Source: Eutreptiella sp. 'Long Island Sound 2002'
Lineage: Eukaryota; Euglenozoa; Euglenophyceae; Eutreptiales; Eutreptiaceae
Assembly (NCBI GenBank): GCA_964036045.1
Contig: OZ038402.1
Span: 1,891,380-1,955,379, forward strand
Direction: 5' to 3'
Length of the DNA: 64,000 bases
A program made the translations under genes and the position numbers. This document shows positions 9,231 through 18,356 of this stretch, in pieces (position 1 is the first letter of the stretch; the number at the start of each line of letters is the position of its first letter). The notes under the pieces were generated by a model. It was given only the letters and a program-made list of their open reading frames with translations. It ran no database searches and was not told where the DNA came from.

Positions 9231-10126
9231 GGGGTTCATCATAGTGGTCGACACGGGGGGTGGTTTTATTTTCGTCTCGGAGGTACCTGTCAGCTCAACC
9301 CAGTTCCTGCTGAGGGTAGGGAGGGCGACCTGACCTATCCTGACGAACTGTGGCGGCGCCTCCGGAAGAGCTGTGGCGCTTCGCTGGACAGATGGGACAA
9401 TGTTTGCCGCGGCTCCGCCGCGTGATACTTGCTGATTGAGGGCATAGGTCTGTCGGTGGGGACCTATTGCTGAACTTTCCACTGTTCTATGGCCAAGCTA
9501 CAGTAGGCGTAGGGACCGTAATAATTGTGTACGTAATTTTAATTACGTATGAAATGTAGTGCGGCCACATAAGACATGGGTTTGTCGTCACATTTGCCAA
9601 TTAAACAGAGCCATGGGCACATGCAACATGCCACATGCAAGGCAAATTCATTCCCAAGAATTTGAAGTTGTCCGAGCCTAAACCAGCCCCTAAGCCTCAG
9701 CCAAAGGCATCTTCAAGTGGTGAGCATGTGCAATTGTTCCGCATGGTGTATGGTTGCAAGAAGGGTTTCCAAGCCGAACATTTGTAGGCTTCGCATTCTT
9801 CATTGCTTGTGCCACCATGGGTGTAAACCTGAAATCTTCATGTTCCCAATGCTGTCTTGTGTTTGCATACACTTGGAAATGTGGGCAGAGGTCAAGGTGC
9901 ACCCAGACCATGCGCGCGCGCACGTTTGTGTCGGTAGTTGTATGTGTTGCGTGCAAGCTACGCCCTTGTCCAAGCTACAGTGGGCGTAGGGACCGTAATA
10001 ATTCCGTACATTGGTGTAGCTTATACAGGGGGGGGGGGGGGCACTAAAAAAATTCTCTACAAACTTCTTGTCAACACCTCTGTCTATTTATTTCAGGTCT
10101 ATTTTGGGACGTCTGCTCCACCCAAC

Positions 10127-10349
10127 ATGAGTTTGTTGACAGATTCTCCAAGTTTCTACCAGACATATTCTGGTCCAAGCAACGACCGGGCTGCTTCTCA
10201 AATGGGGAAATTCTGCTTGGTTGCAGCTGCCTGTGCACTGGCACTCGCAGCTGGCACTACTGCTGGCACGCACATGTCTTTGTGGACGTCCCCTGTGTCT
10301 ACTCGTGCGCCAACAATGGCTGGACTGAATGGTCTTTCATCTGTTGCAG
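10127..10349 (+). CDS. SBPase exon 1, targeting presequence
   Basis: Encodes residues 1-74 and the first base of codon 75. The stretch from Met26 (MGKFCLVAAACALALAAG) is a textbook signal peptide; the 25 residues before it may be an n-terminal extension or 5' UTR. The donor is GCAG|GTGTGC. The exon is assigned to SBPase because the leftover base joins exon 2 in frame and supplies the missing signal peptide. Confidence 0.82.
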
Positions 10350-13300
10350 GTGTGCCATTGTGTTGCTGTGGGGAAGTGCCTGGGAAGTGTAGGAAGAGGA
10401 AGGACACAGGGTGGTGAGAGCAGGGATGTATTAGAACGGCCATACGCCGTAGGAGGAGGGGGGGGCACCTCCCCTGACCCCCCATGGCCCCCTCCCCTTG
10501 GACCCCCTCCCCCCCTCCCTCCTCCTCTTGTAATGTTTGAGGCTGACAGCCAAAATTTTGCTTCGGCGCCTTTGGTGCCAAGAGGATTTAAGTTTCAAAA
10601 ATTTTCGGCCCGCCTTTGGCGGGGACCATAGGAGGAGGGAGGGTCCGGCCAAAAGGCACCGCCAGTTGCAGACGAGAACAACACACCAAGGCGACCCCCC
10701 CCCCCCCCCCTCCAGTCCCAAATCTTTCGCAATTGCACTTCCAACAATGGACACAAAGATTTGGCATCTCGGCCACACTAGACAACCTGCCCTGGCTCCA
10801 GTTGGGACCCATTCCATGGGCCACATACCCCCTGCTGGGCACCAGCTGCAAGGCCTTTTCCCTGCTGAGGAAAACAGCACCAGCGATTCGTCCAAATGCT
10901 CTGCAAGCCCCCCCCCCCCCCTCTCCCCCTGGCATTCTGTCCTCTTTAGGGACACCAACGCCAACACATACTACTGCCCCCGCCTCATTCGCCAAGACAT
11001 CACCAAGATAGGGCTGCTCACACACCAATTGCAACATACACTACCCCCCACGTGGGCGCCAGTGTACCAGGCAGCACTGGCTGCGCCCTTCGAAGCACCA
11101 ACAGGCACCCCTCCACGGGAAACCCTCCTAGCTTTCTAGACCAAATGGAACACCCGGGTCATGCTCCGTTACTTAATGTCCCAAGATACCCCCCCCCCCC
11201 CGTCAAACACCAGAGACATGGACCGCACTCGCACAGTTGAAGTTACCTGTGGGCGACATCACATTCATTCGAACAGTGCTGTGGAAAAAACTGCCAGTGG
11301 GACAGAGACTCGAGAATTGGCTCCCCCAGGCCACCACCTGCCCTGTTTGCGGCCAGCTGGAGATGAGCATCCACGCACAAACCACATGCAAATCCCCCCC
11401 CCCCCCCCAGCCTTCCACATTGCACGCCAGTGTATAGGGCCAGCGATCTTCGATGACACCCAAGAAGCGGACCCTGTGGTCCTGCTCTGGGACCTCCCCG
11501 TCCTCTCACTGCAATCACCATTGGGGCTGGTATACTGGACCGTTGTCCGTGCCTCATGGAGGTTGCGTAACCTGGTTAAGTTCAAATCAACCCCTCCAAC
11601 ATGGGACATTTTCCTGGCCTGCTGGCTCCGCGTCCTTCAACAGTGGGCGCAACACCCAGAAGCCACCATGCCAGCCCAAGAGGTGCGACTGCTCCATGCA
11701 GCGGTGTCTCAACTCAAAGAAACAGGCCAGCTGATACACCCGAGAGTCCAGGGACTGGGATCCAGGTCCCCCCCCCAGCTGAGAAAACCGAAAAGAAAGA
11801 AACGCAAAAAGGAACTTCAAGCACAGCAATTGGTCCAGGCACACAACGAACAGGTGGAGCAATATCGGCAAGCCGGGTGGGACATTGTGTACACTGATGG
11901 CTCCTCGGAACTGCATCCAGAAGCAGGGCGAGTGGGAGGATATGGAGTCTACTACGGTGACTCCAGGGATGTGGCAGAACCCCTACCCCCGTCAGAGCGC
12001 CAGACAAACAACCGGGGGGAACTGAGGGCAGCACTGCACGCCGCACTGCACCGCAACCGGCACAAGCACACGTTCTGTTCCGACTCCCTGCTGCTGGTCC
12101 AAGGAGCCACCGGCAAGGCTCAAAAATGGCGGAGGCATGACTGGCAGGGGTCGGGAGGACCGGTCAGTCATGTCGACCTCTGGTCTCAGATACTGGCCGC
12201 GATTGAGGAAGCAGGGGCCCAAGTACAATGGCTCCATGTCCCCTCCCACATAGGAGTGATAGGCAACGAAAATGCAGACGTGCTTGCTGACATGGGCCGC
12301 CGAAAATCCCCCCTGCTGAGAGGCCACATCACTGTCTCCCGAGCATGAGTGGACCAGCACATCACAGAACCAGAATCCGATATAGAAACAGATGTGGAGC
12401 ACCCCTCCCTCTGGGTGGCAGAGGAGACAATGGGGCTGCACGGCACACCTTTGCATGCAAACTCCCCCTCCCTTGTCCAACCCCATCTGCACCCCTCGCT
12501 CTCCACACCCAAGGCCCTGATGGCAGGTACCCCACAAATACACGCAGAGGACACCCCCCCTCCCAAGCGAGGCTGCAGGAGGAACACCCCTGCACGGAAT
12601 GCCACACCACTGCAAGACATCGAGATCTGTACCCCGCCCTCCCTCAGACCCCCGCCATCCACAGGAAGGAAGACCCCCACCTCACAGTGGAGGTCCAGGG
12701 CCGTATCAGTCAGGTCCCCGTTTGCGGAAATTTACACCCCCCCCTCCTGCCGACCACCCCCCTCGGTCAACAGCGGCACCCCACCCACACAGTGGCGGTC
12801 CCAAGGAATCCCACGGCCCACGACCCCAAACCGGTCGCCACAGAGGATACTATTCCTCACCCCAGCCTCCTCCGATGGGGAGGCCACGGTCACCGTCACT
12901 TCCGACCACCCTACACCGGAGCGTGAGCTTTTCCCTGTTTGAACACACCAACACACACACCAACCACCTCCTCCTCTTGTATGTCCTGCACTAACTTTGC
13001 ATGTTCCCTGAACCCACTAGGCCTTTAGGCCCAAGGTCCAAACACAACGCAGGGGACGGCATGGCCGAGTGGGGCCAGCAGCAGCAAATGCCCTCCCACT
13101 GTTGACCCCTGACCTGCATGAACGCCACGGACCCGATAGAGGAACGGCCCATACGCCGATCGACCAGGCATACGGCGTGAGCCTGGCCGAATGTTTGCAG
13201 ACACACAGCACCACATGCGACAGCAAACCCGATCTGTGGAAGAGGGAGGAAGGGACCTTGCACCCAGACCCCAGCCGAAGAACAATCGACAGAGAACTCA

Positions 13301-16300
13301 ATGAACACGAGATGGCACTCTGAACTGAGAGCAATGAAGACCGCGGTGGCAGGCGCGGTTGGAGCTAATTGCGGAGAAGCAAACCTGACCCATTGTGGCC
13401 GGTGTCCAAATGATTGTCGCATAGCAGCCGCGTGGCCGTGGCCCCGGCCAAAGATGATGGAACTGCCGAACATTGCTGCATTGCATATGCATACCAGGAC
13501 GTGCATGTGTGCAGCGCTCCGTGACCTGCGTACGACTGTGTCCAAGCGAACGGCTTGTTCAACGAACACTTGGTTTCCGGACTGTATTACTTTGGTACCC
13601 AAATTAATTGGGTACCGAGTTTTAGAGTACATTTAGGCTATATGATCGGGGAAATGAGGGGCTGTTGTGATGTGTCTTGCAACGGTGCTTGTAAAGTTTG
13701 CAAAACAGGATGCAAGGTACTGGTAACCCTCAACTGTAGGACCTCTATTGCCCACCATGACTTCTCTATTTGCACCTGGCCGGGAGGTGTTTTGTAACGT
13801 CGCAGGTGCACCAAACGGCTTGTCCAACGAACACTTGGTGTTCGGACCATATTAGTTGGGGACTTTATTGTTCGCTGGACACAGGGGCTACCTGGTGCCA
13901 TCTATGGATGGGGTGTGCCCCCCCCCAAAAAGGAGGCCAAACCATGGGGGACGTTCAGACTCAGATCTTAACTCCCCCCCCCCCCCCCTCCTCTTGGGAG
14001 GTCCAACTTGTTCAGGTGGGGGGGGGGGGGCACATTTGGCCCAAACCTGGCGCCCAAGGCGCCGGATTTTTTTTTTTTTGGTATATTGTGGGGTTAAAAA
14101 TTTACGCCACCCTCTTTGTGTATGCTCAAAAATGCTCAGAATTTTGTGGGAAATGTACATGCAAAATGGGGGAAAATCCCCCCCCCCCCCCCCAATCTGG
14201 CTGCTGGGACTGGACCCCCAGTGGTTAAATTTTTTTTTCAACAACCGCATATGTGTGCTCAAAATGATGCGCGCAACAACGGGATCATTTATTTTGTGAA
14301 GGGGCACTGTGCTATCCCACATTGACTGCCACAAACCCTTCTCTTCACAGGGACCATCCCATCAACGGGCTACGCGGCCCCAGCGACCTATTATCCCACT
14401 CAGCCTGAGCAGTCTACAGGCTCCTTGAGAAGCCCTGCTGCTTTGCGAAGCACGGCTTCTGCTTCCCCACTTCCATCTGCTATGCAGTGGGCTTGGGTTG
14501 CAGGGCTGGGATGCTGGAGTGCCGTGTTGGCAGTTGCCACTTTTTGGGGCAAAAGGCAGCCTGTGGCTATCATGACCACCACTGGGGAAAAGGCCGAGGG
14601 CTTTGGTGCCTCGCACACCTCTTTCTACACCAGCGCCCAGGCCAAGGACTCTTATGCGACCCTTGATGAGATTCTCGAAGCGAAGATGGCGGACGAGGGT
14701 GTTCGTGGCATTACCAAGGAGGTCTTGGACGCCTGTGTGAAGATCACTGAGGCCCTCCGGGTCAATCTCGTCACTGTTGCTGATGCTCAAAATTCTGTTT
14801 TTGGTGATGTGCAGCTCGGTGTTGACGTGATTGCCGATGACCTCATGTGGGACATGGCCAAGTCTTCCAAGCTTGTCCGTGAGGCTGCCTCTGAGGAGGA
14901 ACCCGTCATGGTTGAGACTAGCAAGGAAGGCCGCTTCACCATTTGCTGGGATCCTCTGGATGGCTCATCCATTGTGGACAACAACTGGGCTGTCGGTACA
15001 ATTGTTGGTGTGTCCCTCTTCCTTGCTCTTACTGGAGTTCCCATCTTGGCACTTGCGCCACAGTTTATTGCGGACTACCGTTTTTTTTTTTTGTGAGGCA
15101 GTGGGCATTGCTTCTCCATGAGATCCTGACCCTGTGGGCATGCAGGAATTTTTGAGATGTTGGATTTTTTTTTTTTACGTGTGGCAGTGCCCGCTGCTTG
15201 TGGTAAGACGACGGAGTGAGTGCATGACGGAAAGAGAGCAAGGCACATTGATTGAGGGGGTGCGGGGGGTATTGTCCAGGTGATTGGGTTGTGGGTGTTG
15301 GCCCGGTCTTGTTCTCTCCACCCGCCCACGGTTTGCACTCTTCCGTTGTTTGGTATGCCCCATGATTGCCAAACTCCGCTGTATTTGGAAGGACTGAGTG
15401 TGGAGTGTTGCCAACACCGGCATGGGAAGGACGCCGAGGGGCAGAAGCAGCACTTGTGAGCATAGGGCCAACTGTCCCACTCTCACCAACTAAAAGTTTC
15501 TCACCAGCTGTTAGATTCCGCCATGCGGAGGATTCCATCCTCGAAAGGTGAACAAGTACATACACCCGGAAGTACCAACCGGCATACTCACTCAGCCTCG
15601 ATAGCACTCCCCGCCAATCCCAAAAACACGAACCAGTGTGCACGTCCCCATTGGCAGACTCACCCAGCTCCTACCCCCTGCCCCCCTTCCCTGCAGCCAG
15701 CACAAGCAAGGTGGCTAGGAAGAGAGGATGGCAGCTTTTGGGCGTCCAATCTGTGCTGTAGGATTTAGACGCCCAGGCGTTTACAAAATACAGGCCAATA
15801 CTGGTGCAGGCTGTATCAGAGCATTGGTCTCGGTGGAACTGCCGAACGTTGCTGCATATGCATACCAGGACGTGCACCGGGGACTCCTTGGCCAGATACC
15901 CCCTCTCTGTGATGATGGCGGGTAGGCGACAAGGTACGGTAACGTACTGTCTCAGACAAAGAGTCTGAAGGGCCGGATCATCCAAGCACAATGTCGAACA
16001 GTTGTCAATGGCACCAGACACTTGGAGAAAAAAAAAGCATACCAGGACGTGCATGCGTGCTTTGTGACCTGCCTGTGGCCCCCTTCCCCTCCATGGGCGG
16101 TGGTTGTTCGGTGGTTGGCGGTGGTTGTTCGGTGGTTGGTGGTGGTTGTTCGGTGGTTGGGGGTGGTTGTTCGGTGGTTGGCAGTGGTTGTTCGGTGGTT
16201 GCTCGTGGTTGTTCGGTGGTTGCTCGTGGTTGTTCGGTGGTTGGCGGTGGTTGTTCGGTGGTTGGTGGTGGTTGTTCGGTGGTTGGCGGTGGTTGTTCGG

Positions 16301-18356
16301 TGAAGGAGCCTGGAGTGGGGGGTAGTTGGATTTGGCCGATTTCCTGTGCGAGTCCAGACCATTTCTGGAGTCCTGGGTGGGGTTGTTGAATGTCCTTTTG
16401 GGAATCCTTGCGCCCCCTGTGGGGGAGCACCCGATGCGGCGCCCACGCGGCGCGGAGATTCGGCCACTTATCCTGACCAACCAACCGGGCTTACCACCAA
16501 TGGATTTTCTCTCTGTAGGGGGCGTTTCAGGACGGGGGAAAGCCCAGGCTGTTCCGGAAAAACACGCCGTAAAAGTAGCGCGCGATGCGCGCGCAGTGCG
16601 CGTGCGGCACCGATACCCCCCCTTCTTCTTCTCACAGGCATCTGGGACAAGACCACTGGCATGCTTGGCGCCACTGGCCGTGATCAGGTGACCTCTATCG
16701 TCGTGCTCTACGGCCCGCGCACCACTGCGCTTGTCGCCTGCGACGATGGTGTGTACGAATTCACCTGCGGCGAAGGCAACAAGTGGTTTGCCTCTCGTGA
16801 GAAGATTCAAATCAAGCAGGTCCTTTTTTGCCTCCTCCGTTTCTGATTGGACTGTTAGCAGCCCCACAGGCGAGTCGGGGTATCTTTTCTTTGTGCATTG
16901 CACATTGCTGCTTTAATCAGCCTCCAGTTCAGTAACTCACAGCAATGCCCATAAGCAGTGTTCGCTGCATTTTTTGGTGTCAGGTTGCTTCATTTGATTG
17001 AACAGCTGTGACAGGGATGGCAACAAGAATTGCGTCAGCCAAGGGCTGGGGTGGGGGGGGGGGGTTGGCTATCCATGGACATGTCCATGGGTAGATGTCC
17101 ATGGTTGGCTGTCGCCGTGTGGGCATGGATGCTGTGGATGACATGGGCGGGACACCTACCCATGGACGGGACAGGGAGGGGGGGGTCACCAGGGTGGAAC
17201 CCCCCCCCCCCCCCAATTGCCATTGTCTGACTAATGTAGTCAGGCATGATGTTCTGTTTTCTGTTTCAGACACATTGTGTGTCTTGAGGTTAAACCAGGT
17301 TTGGCATAGAGAATAAAGATGCACTTATGCCTGACTTTGGAGTGCACTACCTCTGGTTTGCATTTGTCTGTTTTTTAATTAGGTCCCCCCCCCCATTGCC
17401 ATCACTGGTTTCTGTCCTCCTCTCATTGCATTCTGGTACCTGCTTACCTTGGCCTAGATTACAAAAAGTGCCCAAAATGCAGAATCCAGCTAAAAACCCG
17501 TGCTCCAGAACAACAGCAATCACCTCACAGCCCTGGTTTCAAGTAATATCATTGGTGATATTTGGTGCACGATAAGTGATGGCCATGCTGCCGCTCCTAT
17601 TCCTCATGCTACGTGGTACAGTGTGCAGATGTCTGCTGGGAACAAGAGGCCTCACCTCTCTCTCAAGCAGCTAATCGCCTAGGGCTAGTGGGCAGGGAGC
17701 CCCTTCGCCCTCGAAGTTGGTCTCCCCTGCGGCAAAGCAGAGGACAGGTGGTTGCCAGTGCCAGGGCAAGGGTTGCCAGGCGCCGTGTCAGCAGGGGAGA
17801 GGCAGGAGGAGAGTGGGTGGAGGATGCGACCATTGGAGGAAGCAGGGATGACGGGGATAACCTGGACGGCACCCTGGATGTGGCCGGCAAGTGTGAGCAG
17901 GAGTCTCATTGGCACCACCTGCTCCCCTCTGCAGGGCATGGTACCTCTTGTTTCTGTGTCCATGTATTGCAGGAGTCCAAGATCTTCTCCCCTGCAAACC
18001 TCCGTGCTTGCCAGGAGGACCAGGGCTACAACAGCCTTGTCAGCTACTGGCAGGAGAACAAGTACACCCTGCGGTACACTGGTGGCCTTGTGCCTGACGT
18101 GTACCAGTGCTTCACCAAAGAGATGGGTGTTTTTGCCAATCCTACTTCCAAGGCTTCCCCTGCCAAGCTGCGTGTTGCCTTCGAGGTGGCACCTTTCTCC
18201 TTGCTTGTTGAGAAGGCAGGTGGCAAGACCTCCGATGCTACCACCGGTGGCTCTTGCCTTGACATCCAGATCAACGGTGTCGACCAGCGCACCGCTGGAT
18301 GCTTTGGCTCGGCAGCTGAGGTAGACCGCTTCAACAAGATGGTGCTTGGGAAGTAA
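10127..18356 (+). CDS. Plastid sedoheptulose-1,7-bisphosphatase, four exons
   Basis: Join 10127-10349, 14351-15007, 16638-16819, 17973-18356; 481 residues, phases +1, +1 and 0 matching at every junction. The enzyme removes the C1 phosphate of sedoheptulose 1,7-bisphosphate in the Calvin cycle, in the plastid stroma. Evidence: the metal site WDPLDGSS (residues about 274-281), GATGRDQVTS, LYGPRTTALV, KIFSPANLRA, the substrate loop YTLRYTGGLVPDV (385-397) and AKLRVAFEVAPFSLLVEKAGG. The WDPLDGSSIVDNNWAVGTIVGIWDK neighbourhood reads like the SBPase of red-lineage complex algae, not FBPase. Residues 26-47 form a signal peptide and 119-140 a second hydrophobic stretch, with a Ser/Thr/Pro-rich linker between. 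The start could instead be the in-frame ATG at 10,202, directly before the signal peptide. The stop is TAA. Confidence 0.93.
10700..11139 (+). pseudogene. LINE copy 2, connector region, broken
   Basis: Two frames alternate across C16 (10,695-10,710) and C14 (10,908-10,921). Before the second run the coherent text is in frame 2 (RFGISATLDNLPWLQLG), after it in frame 1 (SPWHSVLFRDTNANTYYC to APVYQAALAA). The order matches the region after the RT of copy 1. No catalytic motif is included. Confidence 0.7.
11161..12348 (+). pseudogene. LINE copy 2, zinc motif remnant and RNase H
   Basis: The zinc segment survives in the shadow frame as CPVCGQLEMSIHAQTTC, just before a C15 run (11,394-11,408) that shifts the frame. 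The RNase H is intact in the main frame: YTDGSSEL, NRGELRAALHAAL, FCSDSLLL, and GNENADVLADM after HVPSHIGVIG. All four acidic residues are present. A TGA at 12,346-12,348 ends the frame, with open reading directly behind it in the same frame. Confidence 0.82.
12349..12942 (+). pseudogene. LINE copy 2, C-terminal Pro/Thr-rich tail
   Basis: Same frame as the RNase H, after one TGA. About 197 codons rich in Pro, Thr, Ser and Arg, with TPPPS-like repeats, ending in TGA. It may be a low-complexity tail of ORF2, separated by a nonsense mutation, or simply a chance opening in C-rich DNA. Copy 1 has a shorter acidic tail at this place. Confidence 0.4.
13489..13504 (+). repeat. Dispersed repeat, copy B
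   Basis: Same core as copy A, with the same upstream GGAACTGCCGAACATTGCTGC and a downstream GCAGCGCT...GACCTG stretch. Lies in SBPase intron 1, downstream of the truncated LINE. Confidence 0.7.
13915..14250. repeat. Cluster of C, G and T homopolymer runs
   Basis: Within about 330 bp there are C9 (13,918), C15 (13,974), G13 (14,018), T14 (14,067), C15 (14,179) and T9 (14,229). The C15 and G13 runs are about 30 bases apart and could pair as a long hairpin. Two related segments, GGTTAAAAATTT...TATGCTCAAAAATG and GGTTAAATTTTT...TGTGCTCAAAATGATG, form a degenerate tandem duplication around 14,090-14,270. Confidence 0.7.
14351..15007 (+). CDS. SBPase exon 2
   Basis: Residues 75-294 (last codon split after its first base). 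Carries the remainder of the presequence with the second hydrophobic segment (MQWAWVAGLGCWSAVLAVA, followed by GKRQ), then the mature N-terminus and the metal-binding WDPLDGSS. The donor G|GTGTGTCC is chosen because it joins GTIVG to IWDK, as in the family. Acceptor TTCACAG|G. Confidence 0.93.
15860..15875 (+). repeat. Dispersed repeat, copy C
   Basis: Core GCATACCAGGACGTGC with the upstream GGAACTGCCGAACGTTGCTGC. Lies in SBPase intron 2. Confidence 0.7.
16037..16052 (+). repeat. Dispersed repeat, copy D
   Basis: Core preceded by an A-rich run and followed by GCGTGCTTTGTGACCTG. Lies in SBPase intron 2, about 180 bp after copy C. The upstream half of the repeat is missing. Confidence 0.65.
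16093..16305 (+). repeat. 21-bp minisatellite in SBPase intron 2
   Basis: About ten units of GGTGGTTGTTCGGTGGTTGG plus one base, with small variants (GCTCGT, GCAGT). Twenty-one bp is seven codons, which keeps ORFs open on both strands (NHRQPP-, TTEQPPP-like); these are not proteins. Confidence 0.92.
16638..16819 (+). CDS. SBPase exon 3
   Basis: Residues 294-354: IWDKTTGMLGATGRDQVTS, LYGPRTTALVACDDG, EFTCGEGNKWFASREKIQIKQ. Acceptor CTCACAG|G, donor CAG|GTCCTT. The donor is weak, but the flanking peptide joins ESKIFSPANL exactly where the family requires. Confidence 0.93.
16820..17972 (+). other. SBPase intron 3 (1,153 bp)
   Basis: GT-AG intron, acceptor GTATTGCAG|G. Holds a G11 run near 17,052, a nested ATGTCCATGG-type short repeat (17,085-17,105), C13 near 17,201 and C9 near 17,385. 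No gene. Confidence 0.9.
17973..18356 (+). CDS. SBPase exon 4
   Basis: Residues 355-481: SKIFSPANLRA, YTLRYTGGLVPDVYQ, GVFANPTSKASPAKLR, AGGKTSDATTGGS, and the end FNKMVLGK-TAA. A consensus donor GTAAGT overlaps the stop codon (18,353-18,358) and an acceptor TTATCTTCAG ends at 18,420. If used, the last residue would be replaced by a seven-residue tail ending in TAA at 18,440-18,442. The unspliced end fits the family equally well. Confidence 0.93.
   Translation, partial: ESKIFSPANLRACQEDQGYNSLVSYWQENKYTLRYTGGLVPDVYQCFTKEMGVFANPTSKASPAKLRVAFEVAPFSLLVEKAGGKTSDATTGGSCLDIQINGVDQRTAGCFGSAAEVDRFNKMVLGK

Larger units (their letters stand above)
8568..10096. other. Non-coding interval with small dispersed repeats
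   Basis: No coding region. It holds one copy of the GCATACCAGGACGTGC repeat (8,813-8,828), two copies of a CAAGCTACGCCCTTGTCCAAG-type motif (near 8,873 and 9,955) with the follow-on GTAGGGACCGTAATAATT seen near 9,510 and 9,986, a tRNA-like B box (9,190-9,215), and a G14 run at 10,028-10,041. It presumably includes the SBPase promoter, but I see no promoter motif. An acceptor-like TTATTTCAG|G at 10,088-10,097 could end a 5'-UTR intron or be a trans-splice acceptor. Confidence 0.6.
10700..12945 (+). mobile_element. LINE copy 2, 5'-truncated, inside SBPase intron 1
   Basis: A relative of the LINE at 1.5-8.6 kb that begins only in the post-RT connector and runs through RNase H to a C-terminal tail. 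Matching pairs include LPWLQLGPIPWATY with LPYLQLGPIPYKTF, NTYYCPRLI with LTYYSPKLI, and the whole RNase H domain. 5' truncation is usual for LINE insertions. The two copies are clearly diverged at protein level, so they are not recent sisters. C runs at 10,695, 10,908, 11,189 and 11,394 break its frame. Confidence 0.8.
10350..14350 (+). other. SBPase intron 1 (4,001 bp)
   Basis: Donor GTGTGC, acceptor CTTCACAG|G. It contains a truncated LINE in sense orientation (about 10,700-12,945), repeated GGCGCC-centred palindromes near 10,570-10,620, long C, G and T runs, dispersed repeat copy B, and two copies of an AACGGCTTGTCCAACGAACA-type motif (13,549 and 13,816). 12,943-14,350 has no gene. Confidence 0.82.
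15008..16637 (+). other. SBPase intron 2 (1,630 bp)
   Basis: GT-AG intron. Contains T11-T12 runs near 15,080 and 15,168, dispersed repeat copies C and D, a 21-bp minisatellite (16,093-16,305) and a CGCGCGATGCGCGCGCAGTG palindromic stretch near 16,580. No gene. Confidence 0.9.

Noticed and set aside
14425-15096. SBPase as a single-exon gene beginning in exon 2
   Set aside because: The frame has no ATG before the mature region except inside the second hydrophobic segment, and exon 1 joins in phase and supplies the signal peptide.
16005-16484. Pro/Gln/Thr-rich ORFs on both strands in SBPase intron 2
   Set aside because: Produced by the 21-bp minisatellite; they lie inside an intron.
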